Shown: positions 1 through 8,988 of the stretch, piece after piece
Position numbering within the stretch: position 1 is the stretch's first letter
Layout of the letters: the number at the start of each line of letters is the position of its first letter
Assembly: GCA_903901875.1 (NCBI GenBank)
Contig: CAIUSO010000131.1
Location: 1 to 57,490, forward strand
Reading direction: 5' to 3'
DNA length: 57,490 nucleotides
Origin: an uncultured Geobacteraceae bacterium
GTDB taxonomy: Bacteria; Desulfobacterota; Desulfuromonadia; Geobacterales; Pseudopelobacteraceae
Program-made: the position numbers and the translations under genes
The notes under the pieces: model-generated
Databases searched by the model: none
What the model saw: the letters and a program-made list of their open reading frames with translations, nothing else
What the model was told of the DNA's origin: nothing

Positions 1-580
1 ACATTATGAGCACGATCCTTGGCACCCCGCAGTACATTGAGAACGTTCTTGGCCTGGTTGAAGTTGGCAAGGCTGGCAATCTCTTGGACTTCATCGAAAA
101 ACAGTAGCACCCGTCGCCCGGTAACCTGTGCCATCAGTGACGGAAAAGCAAAGGCCTCCTGTAATAGCCTCTGGCGGTCGGGACGGGCACGTTCAAGCTC
201 GTGTACAATCGGTTGCAACGCCTCGCGCAATCCCTGATCCTGCACCTGGAAGATAAGCGAAGAAAGCTGAAGATAGGGAAGCGGCAGTGTTTCACCTTTA
301 CCGTATAACCAGTAAAGCTGCCAGCCGATGAATTTAACAGCAAAATCCTCCGGTGTTTCTGACAGTTCTTCCATATTGACATATACCGGTAACACCGTGG
401 AGTCGCCAAATAACGGCGGATAAACTCCTTTACCAGCATGGATTTACCGATTCGGCGCAGGCCGGAGAGGTGCAGGTCAGCCGGTCGCTTCCCGAGAAGA
501 TGCCGCTCAAGCTGGGCAAGTTCGTTCTCACGGCCAGTAAATATGGCCTGGTCTTCCGGACGATAGATGTAATCAAGCAT
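1..580 (-). pseudogene. Frameshifted AAA-type ATPase (archaeal ATPase family), partial at window edge
   Basis: Reading from the ATG at 580, the protein opens with a GRENEL motif and a P-loop of the form GLRRIGKS, typical of the archaeal/prokaryotic ATPase family (Pfam ATPase_2 type). Around position 400 the frame breaks: sense continues one frame over, starting VLPVYVNMEELSETPEDFAV, and stays open to the window edge. That second frame contains the Walker B-like segment RVLLFFDEVQEI. One base appears missing (or two added) near 395-405. The original frame continues as a low-complexity shadow and stops at 134. The C-terminus lies outside the window. Proteins of this family often sit in accessory regions and many carry a C-terminal nuclease-like domain, which cannot be seen here. 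It is either a pseudogene or carries a sequencing error. No slippery heptamer was seen at the junction, so programmed frameshifting is unlikely. Confidence 0.75.
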
Positions 581-594
581 AGTTTATTCCCAAT

Positions 595-646
595 CGACAT
601 TAATGTCGTTTGGGTTATTTTTATGCTGAAAAAGTACCAAGGTCAA
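595..646 (-). promoter_or_regulatory. Candidate promoter with perfect 14-bp palindrome for the frameshifted ATPase gene
   Basis: On the reverse strand a TTGACC -35 (641-646) is separated by 17 bp from TAAAAA (618-623). Between this -10 and the ATG at 580 lies a perfect 14-bp palindrome, CGACATTAATGTCG, at 595-608. Its place just downstream of the expected start of transcription suits a repressor operator. This is a motif-based inference. Confidence 0.4.
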
Positions 647-724
647 GGACAAACCGACGTATATAATTCAATGCAAAATTGAAATCACTTTCCGTTGCTT
701 TAAAATCGTGGTTTTTTCGTGAAG

Positions 725-3700
725 TTACCTGCCTTTGAACCCGGTATTTTCAAATTCTTGCGATAGCTTTTGAGCACGGTGCCGCCAAGGAACATTACCA
801 CAGGACTTCGGCAACTCCTTACATATCGTAAACATTCTCGTTGCGTTTTCAACATCACCCGCACGCAGATAGGCATCCCCGGCATCAACATAATCTTCAG
901 CCAACCCCTCTTCGTTGAAGGAATTATTTCTACGCATATTCGCAATGTTTTCCAATGACCGGGCACTGGCAGTATAATCTTTCTGTAGGAACTGCAATTT
1001 ACCTCGATAGCGCTCAACTGCAACCTGGTCGTCAAATTCTTTGAGCCAAGGATCATTTTCCAGAACGTGCAGAATTCCTTGTGCGGTTTCAATATCATTA
1101 TGTCGGAAAGCGACATTAAATCGAGCGGCATGCACATTCATTACCCAGCGCTCACAGGTTGTGTTGTCGTACTTGTGACGTTCAAAAACTTCCATGCCCT
1201 TTTCATGGATAGCAAGCATCTGTTCCGCAACGTCCTGATCACATCCGAGATGCCACCCCAACTGCCAGCGATGATAAGAGGCGACGCACCGGCTAATCCA
1301 TTCACCGGCTTCGTTACCACACAAACAAGCGGTCTCTGCACTTCTCTCTATCATTGTTGCCCCAAGATCGAGTTCACCACGCAGATAATTGATATAGCCA
1401 AGATCATATTCAATGCGAGCGAGCTCAGCACTTGGTCCATCAGATGCAAGTTTTGGCTGAATCTCACTCAAAAGATTCTGAGCCTTCTCCAGCTCTCCTG
1501 CGCGACGCAGGAGATTTCCTTGTCGTGCAAGTAGACTGATATAAAGGGATTGTTTAGTATGTTCCCCCGATCCGGCAAGTTGCTTCCCCCCCTCCTCCAA
1601 AAACAAACGATAAAGAGTTATGTCTTTGCGAAATGCGAAAAATGCATGGACGTCCTCAAAATCAAATGTTGTATCGCTATCAGTAATATATCGAATTATT
1701 TGTGTGGCAAGGCCTGCTGCAAGTTGCTGAGCTTCTAATGTTTGTTCTACCTTCATCATTTCAGCATGGCAGTGCAAATATTCTGAGAAAAGCTCGTAAC
1801 GTTGACCTGACTCGATTTTTGCCATGAAATACTCCGCTTCAGAAAGCAGTAAATTGATCTGACTCAACTGTCCGGAGTGGAAGAGGTGAAAGGGAAGCTC
1901 AGATAATCTACGTCTGTTTGGAATTGTATTCCCTTCATTGACAATGAAGTTATGAGCAAATTCGTCTTGACTAAAATAATAACCAAGCTTTCGGTGAAAT
2001 TCTTGTCGTACAGATGCCGAATGTAAAAAGTATTGTTCTGCGACCTCACGAAAGATGCGGTGAAAGAAGCCGACTGCCGGGAAACCATCGGCCCGGCGTT
2101 CGGAAAGGTACGGTTCAATATCGTCCCTGAGACGAGACCAGACTATGAATGGCAAATGCTGTAAGTTCTTACCCTGTGGTGAAACGCTCCGAAAATACTC
2201 CATAACTTCTTCGTCTGAACTGAGCACACCGATCAGTTCGCTTTCTGTCAGCCCGTAACGGGCTGCCACAAGATAACCAAAGGTTTTTCTGACAATTGTT
2301 TCTCCGTGATTTTTAGGAAGTGAAAGGCGATAAAAAATCTGGAGAATTATGCCTTCTACATCTGCAGCTAGTTTTCCTTGCTGATCCGGGTTATCCGGAA
2401 ACGAGGTCCAAAGCTTTGCCTCTTCAACAGCAAGTCGTACGTACAGTGGCAGGCCCGCTTTGGAGCAATTGAGGATATATTCAGCCTGTGATGGTTGTAA
2501 TTGGCGATGCTCTTCCTTTAACCAGCTACGAATGAGGTCTTTGACATATTGAGTAGGCAATCTGCCGATTTCTAGATAGTTTACCTGTATCAATCGTCTC
2601 TGTAATCCATCAAGCACCACACCATCGATGGTAGAAAGTAATAAGAGGACGTTTGCCGGTACTTCCCGTGGAAGCCATTCAAGCTCACGAGCCGGATCAT
2701 TTTCTGGAAGCTGATCTAATGCATCAATTGCGATGAGGAAACGGGAACCTGCTTTTGCCCCTAATTGCATGACCAGACGCCTGAATTTCTTGCTCAATTG
2801 AGCAAAGTCTTCATTGGCATTCTCGTTCCCGGAATGTTCCATTTCGTCGCAGAAGCTGTGTAGCAGAGACAAACCGGTTGATGACTCCGAGGTAAGGCCA
2901 ATGAAACGGAATATGGTCTGCCATTGTTTCGATTCAGCAACGTGGATGGCCTGAGCAAGCACACTTGATTTGCCTGCACCGCCTGGCCCATGCACAACAG
3001 TAATTGCGTGGTTGGGCGGGCCATTGAAGATTTGCTTGAGTACGACATTACGTCCCACAAATTTACGTGTTTTTTCGTTACGGAATGCTTGATGCCGCAC
3101 CAGTTCCCGTTCAAGACGGGTAATTTTTGAATATCGTTCCAGTTCTCCACGTATGATGGTACTCAACACTTCTCGGGCATCTTGAGAAAATGATTCAAGA
3201 TGATAGGTAGAAATGTTGTGTTGGTTTACGGCAAATGCCTGATAGGAAAGGAAATTATTGCCCAGCCGCTTTTTCAACCGGCCGGTAAGCTTGCTTAAGC
3301 GTAATGCGGCATCCTGATCCGGTTCGTCATTTTCATCAAGATCGAGATAACTGCCGGAAATAAGCGGTCCTATGTTTGGCTTTGAGTTCAGTCTCCTCCG
3401 GTGAAAGCAAAATACGTGATCCTGAACACTATTAAAAGGGCTGTTATTTTGGAGAACACCATGTGTAATTTCCTGGGCAGTCGCGGACAAAAGGTACCGA
3501 TCAGTTCTTGGACTATTCCATCCAAGATCAATAACTGATTGATGAAAAATACCCCGAAGTTTTTTCTCTATGCCCTCCCATTCCGTAAACTCTACATCTA
3601 ATTTCGGTTGCAGACGGTAATGAGGAGGTAAGGCGTTTCCATCACGCTTGTACCACCGTTGAAGTTCAGTCTTACATTCAGTCTGAGGAAGATGTTTCTG

Positions 3701-4045
3701 TTCACCAAGCCATCCGGTAATGGCGTTATAATCTTTTTCTGGTATAGTGGTTGGCAATGGCTGCCAACCATATCGTTCACCGAGCAGAACCAGAAAATTA
3801 GGTCGCGGAGAGACGGCAAGACAACGCTGAACTTCTTTTAAGCAGATATCTAATGTTTGCTGTTCGCGAGCTTCGTCCTCTCTGATTCCCCAGCGCAGAT
3901 CAACTGCCTGAAACTCAACGCCTCGAGCCCGACACATTTTACTCAGTTCCGAAAAAACCCTCTTCTGCAATACATCACGCTCATTGCTGAAATCAGAGAA
4001 AGTTGAACTTATAAATATGCGAATTACCTGAGAATAAATTCCCAA
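725..4045 (-). CDS. STAND NTPase with DUF4062, NACHT-like and TPR-like regions
   Basis: A 1106-residue protein. Residues about 7-110 form a DUF4062 domain (VIRIFISSTFSDFSNERDVL, then LLGERYGWQP), the domain found at the N-terminus of several NACHT proteins such as animal TEP1 and NWD1. The P-loop GPGGAGKSS starts at about residue 353, and the Walker B FLIAIDALDQL has its Asp at about 441, followed by a winged-helix-like stretch. The C-terminal third is helical with TPR-like repeats (for example LARQGNLLRRAGELEKAQNLL). No membrane segment or signal peptide is seen. The start is TTG: AGGAG lies six bases before it. STAND proteins act as ligand-triggered switches, many in antiphage defence; a defence role here is inferred. 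The IS end lies about 20 bp upstream, so the native promoter has been displaced. The reading frame is intact. Confidence 0.85.
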   Translation of the reverse strand: MGIYSQVIRIFISSTFSDFSNERDVLQKRVFSELSKMCRARGVEFQAVDLRWGIREDEAREQQTLDICLKEVQRCLAVSPRPNFLVLLGERYGWQPLPTTIPEKDYNAITGWLGEQKHLPQTECKTELQRWYKRDGNALPPHYRLQPKLDVEFTEWEGIEKKLRGIFHQSVIDLGWNSPRTDRYLLSATAQEITHGVLQNNSPFNSVQDHVFCFHRRRLNSKPNIGPLISGSYLDLDENDEPDQDAALRLSKLTGRLKKRLGNNFLSYQAFAVNQHNISTYHLESFSQDAREVLSTIIRGELERYSKITRLERELVRHQAFRNEKTRKFVGRNVVLKQIFNGPPNHAITVVHGPGGAGKSSVLAQAIHVAESKQWQTIFRFIGLTSESSTGLSLLHSFCDEMEHSGNENANEDFAQLSKKFRRLVMQLGAKAGSRFLIAIDALDQLPENDPARELEWLPREVPANVLLLLSTIDGVVLDGLQRRLIQVNYLEIGRLPTQYVKDLIRSWLKEEHRQLQPSQAEYILNCSKAGLPLYVRLAVEEAKLWTSFPDNPDQQGKLAADVEGIILQIFYRLSLPKNHGETIVRKTFGYLVAARYGLTESELIGVLSSDEEVMEYFRSVSPQGKNLQHLPFIVWSRLRDDIEPYLSERRADGFPAVGFFHRIFREVAEQYFLHSASVRQEFHRKLGYYFSQDEFAHNFIVNEGNTIPNRRRLSELPFHLFHSGQLSQINLLLSEAEYFMAKIESGQRYELFSEYLHCHAEMMKVEQTLEAQQLAAGLATQIIRYITDSDTTFDFEDVHAFFAFRKDITLYRLFLEEGGKQLAGSGEHTKQSLYISLLARQGNLLRRAGELEKAQNLLSEIQPKLASDGPSAELARIEYDLGYINYLRGELDLGATMIERSAETACLCGNEAGEWISRCVASYHRWQLGWHLGCDQDVAEQMLAIHEKGMEVFERHKYDNTTCERWVMNVHAARFNVAFRHNDIETAQGILHVLENDPWLKEFDDQVAVERYRGKLQFLQKDYTASARSLENIANMRRNNSFNEEGLAEDYVDAGDAYLRAGDVENATRMFTICKELPKSCGNVPWRHRAQKLSQEFENTGFKGR

Positions 4046-4065
4046 TGTTCACTCCTGTTGTTTAA

Positions 4066-5778
4066 CCTAAATTCCCAAAAATTATAACTATGCCACGCCT
4101 GGGATGGGCACCTCAAGGGTGCTTAGAATCTGTCGCTGATGCTTGGTTAGTTCGGTTATAATGTGACCGTACTTGCCAGAGTAATTCACCTTGGTCAGAG
4201 TTTCCATTTCCCTGAGCATTTCCCGCACGGTGTATTGTTCAATCAGCCCGGTATTCCGCATCTGTTTGCGAAGGGCACTGACAAGGATCAAGGCGATGAA
4301 CTGGATAAAGAGTCGTCCATCGACTGTCGAAGAGCTGTGCATTCTCAATCGCTTCATGTCGAGGCTGTTCTTCAGGTCATCAAAACATTTCTCCACCGAA
4401 TCTTTGTCACGATACACCTGTATGGCCTCTATTGGATCTTTGATGCCGCTGGAGAGTAATACCTGAAAACCAGAATACCTGCTGATATGCCGGTTGATGG
4501 CTTCGGTGTTGAAGGAAACCTTCATCCCCCGCTTCGGTGTTGTTTTTACGGTCAGGAAATCTTCATACGCTTTTTGGTGTGCTGGTACCGGATTGCCGGA
4601 TTCAATCTCTTGCCGATACTGAAACAGTGCCTCATTGAAAGCATCGACCGCTCGGGCATGGTTACCGGCATTGTAGAACAGATGCAGATAGCAGCGACGT
4701 TTATCTTTCCCCCAAGGATAGATGCGTGAATGAACATACAGGATTTCATCATCAAGCTTTCGGTATCCATCTGGCCCATGGATGCTGGTATGCACCTCAT
4801 CTATGACCAGCTGCACCCAACGATTGTTTAACGGTACCGAAATGGTGAAGTGGGCACGGTGGGCGACCAGGTCATCGATGTTTTTCCGGCTGTAGAACCC
4901 TTTGTCCATTATATAATGCAACCGACCTGCTTCCAGCACTTTAAAGGTAGCGACCAAGTTATGAAGCGTCGACACATCGTTGATATTGCCCGGAGTGCGG
5001 TGATAATAGACCGGCAAGCCCGACTTTTGGCCAAATAACATTGTCAGATTGAGCTGGGGCAATGATTCACCGTCACGATTATAGCCATACTTTACGTACT
5101 CATTCTGTTCCGAATATGAAGATACCGAGGTTATGTCATAGCAGAGATAGTCGTTCTCAAGGCGCTTTTTCATCCACTTTGCAAAGAAGGTCTGTTTCTG
5201 ATCCATGCTGACGGTGGCAAGCAATTCGCTGATACGCTGACTGCTGAGCGAAGCAGCAAGGTCAGGCATATGACTCTTGGCCCAAGAAGAACAGAGGCTC
5301 AATGCACCACCTTGACTGGCCAGATAGTAGGCCATGACCATGAGCTCTTGATACGATTCCGGGAATACCGATTTCATTATGGAGTGAAGGCCGGTGCGTT
5401 CGGCTATAGCATCTAGCACAAAGAGGGGGCCGACCACCTGAGCTGAAGCGGTGACTACTGGATCACGAAGCGCCGCCTGATTGGGGTCGAGCCGTTTGGA
5501 CGGAACAAATGCACCGGTCAGCGGATCTATCTTGCCAACGCAGACCTGTTTATTGCGAGCTTGCTTGAGTTCCTTATCCCAGACTGAAACAGCCTCGTAA
5601 ACGTAGGTAATACCGGTTTTTTTGTTAAGTTGATGCACTTGATAAGCCATGGCAATCCTCCTGAATATAGGTACAATTATAACTATATTCAGGGCAAAAT
5701 CAAGGCTTAAATTTGTAGTTTATCTGTTTATATCAGCGAACTACAATTTACATAGTTATAAAGTTTCGGGAATTAAGG
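4066..5778 (-). mobile_element. IS1634-family insertion sequence, apparently complete
   Basis: The transposase gene is bracketed by imperfect terminal inverted repeats of about 27 bp. The left copy (4066-4092) reads CCTAAATTCCC inward and ends ATTATAACTATG; the right copy (5751-5778) read on the opposite strand gives CCTTAATTCCC and ends TTATAACTATG. The outer boundary could be three bases further out on each side (TAACC). No convincing 5-6 bp target duplication is visible. A second inverted pair, TTTGTAGTT / AACTACAA (about 5711-5747), lies just inside the right end and could fold into a hairpin upstream of the transposase. Confidence 0.8.
4088..5650 (-). CDS. IS1634-family DDE transposase
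   Basis: A 520-residue transposase of the IS1634 group (IS4-like, DDE_Tnp_1 fold). The three catalytic blocks are visible: first Asp in LCYDITSVSSYSEQNEYVKYG, second Asp in YIMDKGFYSRKNID, and the Glu region in YRDKDSVEKCFDDLKNSLD, with the following RLRMHSS segment typical of the YREK-type signature. The length matches full-length members and no internal stop is present, so it may be active. The ATG at 5650 is preceded by a strong AGGAGG, seven bases away. The gene fills nearly the whole element: its stop lies inside the left terminal repeat, leaving almost no non-coding sequence on that side. Confidence 0.92.
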   Translation of the reverse strand: MAYQVHQLNKKTGITYVYEAVSVWDKELKQARNKQVCVGKIDPLTGAFVPSKRLDPNQAALRDPVVTASAQVVGPLFVLDAIAERTGLHSIMKSVFPESYQELMVMAYYLASQGGALSLCSSWAKSHMPDLAASLSSQRISELLATVSMDQKQTFFAKWMKKRLENDYLCYDITSVSSYSEQNEYVKYGYNRDGESLPQLNLTMLFGQKSGLPVYYHRTPGNINDVSTLHNLVATFKVLEAGRLHYIMDKGFYSRKNIDDLVAHRAHFTISVPLNNRWVQLVIDEVHTSIHGPDGYRKLDDEILYVHSRIYPWGKDKRRCYLHLFYNAGNHARAVDAFNEALFQYRQEIESGNPVPAHQKAYEDFLTVKTTPKRGMKVSFNTEAINRHISRYSGFQVLLSSGIKDPIEAIQVYRDKDSVEKCFDDLKNSLDMKRLRMHSSSTVDGRLFIQFIALILVSALRKQMRNTGLIEQYTVREMLREMETLTKVNYSGKYGHIITELTKHQRQILSTLEVPIPGVA

Positions 5779-5806
5779 TTACCTTCTAACTGTAAATATC
5801 CTAACG

Positions 5807-7549
5807 CTAAAATGCAGGCAAAAACCCTCTTATTGCTTCAAGAACATCGAAAACACTAATCAAAGAGATACATGGTGCTTCACCGTCTGTAAAACACTTG
5901 TCGCCACAACCTGAGCAGCCTAGCTCATGTTTGACAATGGTATAGGTATCGCAAAGAGGTTTACAAAAAGGCACTGAACCCGCTCCAAATAGTGAGACAA
6001 TCTTTTTATTTAATGCAGCAGCTATATGCATTACTCCAGTATCTGGTGTTACGACAATCTCTGAGATCGAAAGTATGGCAATCAACTGGTTTAAGTTGAG
6101 TTCCCCTACCAAGTCTGGCAGGAAAAGTCCTCCTGATGCATCAAATATGGATCTTCTGAGTCCCACTTCACTTTTACCTCCTACCAAAACAGGGAAAATA
6201 TTCGTCATTGTCAGAAGCTTCTCCATTAGGGTAGCGTATTTAGCGGAAGCCCACAGTCTCTTGGGATGCCCTGCTCCAATATTAATCGCAATGATTTGCG
6301 AATAACCGTTCCACCCAAGAATTTTCAACCGTTTGGCGACGACTTCTAGATCTTCTCTGCCTACTGTCAGCACAGTATGGCGATAATGTTCACTTGCCTT
6401 AGTTCCACATTCTGCCGCCATTAAATCCGGTAGATCCGCAATATGATACAGCTTATAATATGGAAGAAAAACTGGCTGCACATGCTTCATCAATAAACGT
6501 GCCAATGGCAAGCGCTCCGCAATTGATGCAATTGTAGTCCTCCCGAGAAGTAGAACAGAGAACAGAACTCCCGTACCCAATTCTACCGGTTGCATGACAA
6601 TGTCAAATTTTTCCAGGAAAAGTGTCGATATACCTTTTAGAAGCTGAAACAGAGCTTTAATACCTTGAATTTTTTCTTTGTGTTCTGGCATATGCCAAGG
6701 TGCTTCCCAGTAGTGAAGATAATCACAGAATCTGCCCGGCACTATCTTTTGTTGCTCCTCAATAATGGCACCGCTTCTCCTCGATGCTAGGACAGTAATT
6801 TCAGAGTGTTTAAAATGCTCCCGGATAGCGAGCATTGCAGGTAAAGACAGAATCATATCACCCATTACATCCAAACGAATGAAGATAATTTTATGTTTTT
6901 TATGGGCTTTTCGAAATAGTGAAAGAATTCGCAGAATAAAGCCAAGTAAGACACTTAAAGAGTACACTAGATACACTTTTAGTGATATTTCGGTTTCTCG
7001 TTTTTTAAAGTGCTGAAGAAGATTTGTTATTTCCAGCTTTTGATCAATTCCTGAGTCTAGATACTTTGTGAGGCTGATATTGTTTCTCAAAATAAAAATA
7101 GCATCCGGTATTAACTGGTTAACAAGGTGGTAGAGTCCCCACTCACCACCAGCCCAATGTTTGATAAACACATACGTCAATAAGATGGACGGCTCATTAT
7201 GATTATGAAGAGCAAAAGCAAGTGCATCCAGGCCAGTAATGACTAGAATATCATCAAATGGGTCTGGTACATTCGTGGCATCTTCCGGTTCAGCCCCTCT
7301 CGTTTTATAAAGCAAACCGCTGACATTCACATCCTTATGATGCCCCCGAAGTGTAGCAACCAATGGGGTGAAATGCTCTTTGAAGTTTTCAGTCCACTCT
7401 GCCAAAACTAGCACTTTTTTCAAGCGTCCCTCATTGTTACCTGCAATTGAAAAGCCAACCGCAGAGTCAATTTTGTGGGTTGAGCAACCATCGTCAAAAT
7501 TCAGTCGAGTGAATAGCACATTCGACGCCATATACAAAATACAACTCAC
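5807..7549 (-). CDS. Glycosyltransferase family 9 protein with long N-terminal extension
   Basis: A 580-residue protein. The GT9 (heptosyltransferase-like, GT-B fold) part begins near residue 220 with IIFIRLDVMGDMILSLPAM and includes the C-terminal donor-binding block IVVTPDTGVMHIAAALNKK and a Cys-rich tail (CSGCGDKCF) resembling the end of WaaF-type enzymes. GT9 proteins usually have about 340-360 residues; here about 200 extra residues precede the domain, with no clear family match that I recognise (contains KKVLVLAEWTENFKEHF and FDDILVITGLDALAFAL). It probably transfers a sugar during LPS or other surface-polysaccharide assembly. The start is uncertain: GTG at 7549 has a poor Shine-Dalgarno, and an in-frame ATG lies 18 bases further in. 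The sequence is AT-rich compared with the lipid A cluster, suggesting acquisition. It follows glf on the same strand after 130 bp. Confidence 0.8.
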   Translation of the reverse strand: MSCILYMASNVLFTRLNFDDGCSTHKIDSAVGFSIAGNNEGRLKKVLVLAEWTENFKEHFTPLVATLRGHHKDVNVSGLLYKTRGAEPEDATNVPDPFDDILVITGLDALAFALHNHNEPSILLTYVFIKHWAGGEWGLYHLVNQLIPDAIFILRNNISLTKYLDSGIDQKLEITNLLQHFKKRETEISLKVYLVYSLSVLLGFILRILSLFRKAHKKHKIIFIRLDVMGDMILSLPAMLAIREHFKHSEITVLASRRSGAIIEEQQKIVPGRFCDYLHYWEAPWHMPEHKEKIQGIKALFQLLKGISTLFLEKFDIVMQPVELGTGVLFSVLLLGRTTIASIAERLPLARLLMKHVQPVFLPYYKLYHIADLPDLMAAECGTKASEHYRHTVLTVGREDLEVVAKRLKILGWNGYSQIIAINIGAGHPKRLWASAKYATLMEKLLTMTNIFPVLVGGKSEVGLRRSIFDASGGLFLPDLVGELNLNQLIAILSISEIVVTPDTGVMHIAAALNKKIVSLFGAGSVPFCKPLCDTYTIVKHELGCSGCGDKCFTDGEAPCISLISVFDVLEAIRGFLPAF

Positions 7550-7679
7550 CTGAATCTAAATAATCTGTAAAAAGGTTGGGTTCTACAATTGCTGAGCGAC
7601 TTCCTTTGGCGCGTTTGATGGGAAAACATGTGTGTCTAAGGGATTGTATTATGTGTCCTCCACAAAAACATGCCTCAGC

Positions 7680-8819
7680 CTATGATTTCTTGATGCTATC
7701 TTCATAAGTTCTCAATGCATGGCCGATCACTTGATCCATATCCATGTAACTATAGCTGCCGAGCCGACCACCGAAGATAATATTTTTGTATCTTGCGGCA
7801 GCAGCTACATAGCGGTTGTAGACCACATTGTCAGCATTAGTATTAATCGGATAGTAAGCCTCATCACCTTGGTGCCACGTCTTTGAGTATTCACGGCAAA
7901 TAAAGGTTTTATCACGTGGATAAATCCTCTCTTTGTGATAATGCCTGAATTCATGAATCCGGGTAAAGGGCACCGATTCGTCGGAGTAGTTCATAACCGA
8001 GGTCCCCTGGAAATCACCCGTCTGTACAACGTCGTTTTCCAGTCGCAATGTTCTCCAACCGAGAATGCCATGCTGGTAGTTAAAAAACTGGTCGATTTGC
8101 CCTGAGTAAATTATAAGGCAATCGGTAGGAATATGCGAGCGTATCTCACTGAAATCGGTATTGAGTTGTATCTCTATTCGAGGATGTTTCAGCAACATAC
8201 GAAAAAGGGCACCGTAGCCATCGGTCGGGATTCCCTGCCAGGGGTCGTTGAAATAATCAGCATTATAGTCGAAGCGAACAGGCAGACGGTTAATGATGTC
8301 AGCCGGCAGCAGCCGTGGGTCCGTTTCCCATTGTTTAGCAGTATAGCCTTTGATGAAGGCATTGTAGAGCGGCCTGCCGATTTGAGACACAGCCTTTTCC
8401 TCTAAATTGGCAGGTGCTGCGAATGTCTCCCGTGATATTTCTTCTGCAATGAATTGCCTTGACTGATCAGGGTTGAGAGAAGTCCCGTAAAATCCATTAA
8501 TGGTGGAAAGATTTATCGGCATTTGGTAGATCCTACCCATATAGTTGGTCAATACCTTATGACGATAATTGTTAAATGTGCAAAAGCGGTTGCAGTACTC
8601 CCATACGAGTTGGTTCTTTGTATGAAAGATATGTGAACCATATTTGTGATATTCAACACCCGATTCTGGATCAACCTCTGAATAGCTGTTGCCACCGACG
8701 TGTGAGCGCTTGTCAACCACCAGGACACGTTCCCCAAGGTCATTGGCAATACGTTCTGCAATGACAGCCCCAAAAAAACCAGAACCAACAACCAGGTATT
8801 TAAGCCCTTGTAGATCCAT
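7680..8819 (-). CDS. glf: UDP-galactopyranose mutase
   Basis: A 379-residue flavoenzyme that interconverts UDP-galactopyranose and UDP-galactofuranose, the precursor of Galf residues in O-antigens and other glycans. The FAD-binding Rossmann motif is near the start (VVGSGFFGAVIAERIA), followed by VVDKRSHVGGNSY. Family blocks visible include YHKYGSHIFHT, GYTAKQW, NRLPVRFDYNADYFND, QGIPTDGY and the C-terminal FGGRLGSYSYMDMDQVI. The ATG at 8819 gives the canonical length; the frame stays open 25 codons upstream but that extension looks non-native. The Shine-Dalgarno is weak (CAGGGG is 13 bases away). The GT9 gene downstream on the same strand is a plausible partner, although its substrate is not known. 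Confidence 0.95.
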   Translation of the reverse strand: MDLQGLKYLVVGSGFFGAVIAERIANDLGERVLVVDKRSHVGGNSYSEVDPESGVEYHKYGSHIFHTKNQLVWEYCNRFCTFNNYRHKVLTNYMGRIYQMPINLSTINGFYGTSLNPDQSRQFIAEEISRETFAAPANLEEKAVSQIGRPLYNAFIKGYTAKQWETDPRLLPADIINRLPVRFDYNADYFNDPWQGIPTDGYGALFRMLLKHPRIEIQLNTDFSEIRSHIPTDCLIIYSGQIDQFFNYQHGILGWRTLRLENDVVQTGDFQGTSVMNYSDESVPFTRIHEFRHYHKERIYPRDKTFICREYSKTWHQGDEAYYPINTNADNVVYNRYVAAAARYKNIIFGGRLGSYSYMDMDQVIGHALRTYEDSIKKS

Positions 8820-8988
8820 ATCTAGATATAAACCCCTGAATAACAATAATGAGACAGTTTCATACTCCAGGAACAGGCATGGCAATATAGCCAATTTATC
8901 GGGTTATTGCGAACATAAAGTAATTATCGGTGTGAGTAACCCTATCGGCCCGGAATTTTCCCCACGTAAATCAGATCCATCCCCCTTC

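Noticed and set aside
390-410. Programmed frameshift in the ATPase gene
   Set aside because: No slippery heptamer or following structured element is visible; a simple indel explains it better.
4058-5786. Target-site duplication of the IS1634 element
   Set aside because: Flanks (TTTAA on the left, TTACC on the right) share only a few bases; no 5-6 bp repeat holds for either choice of boundary.
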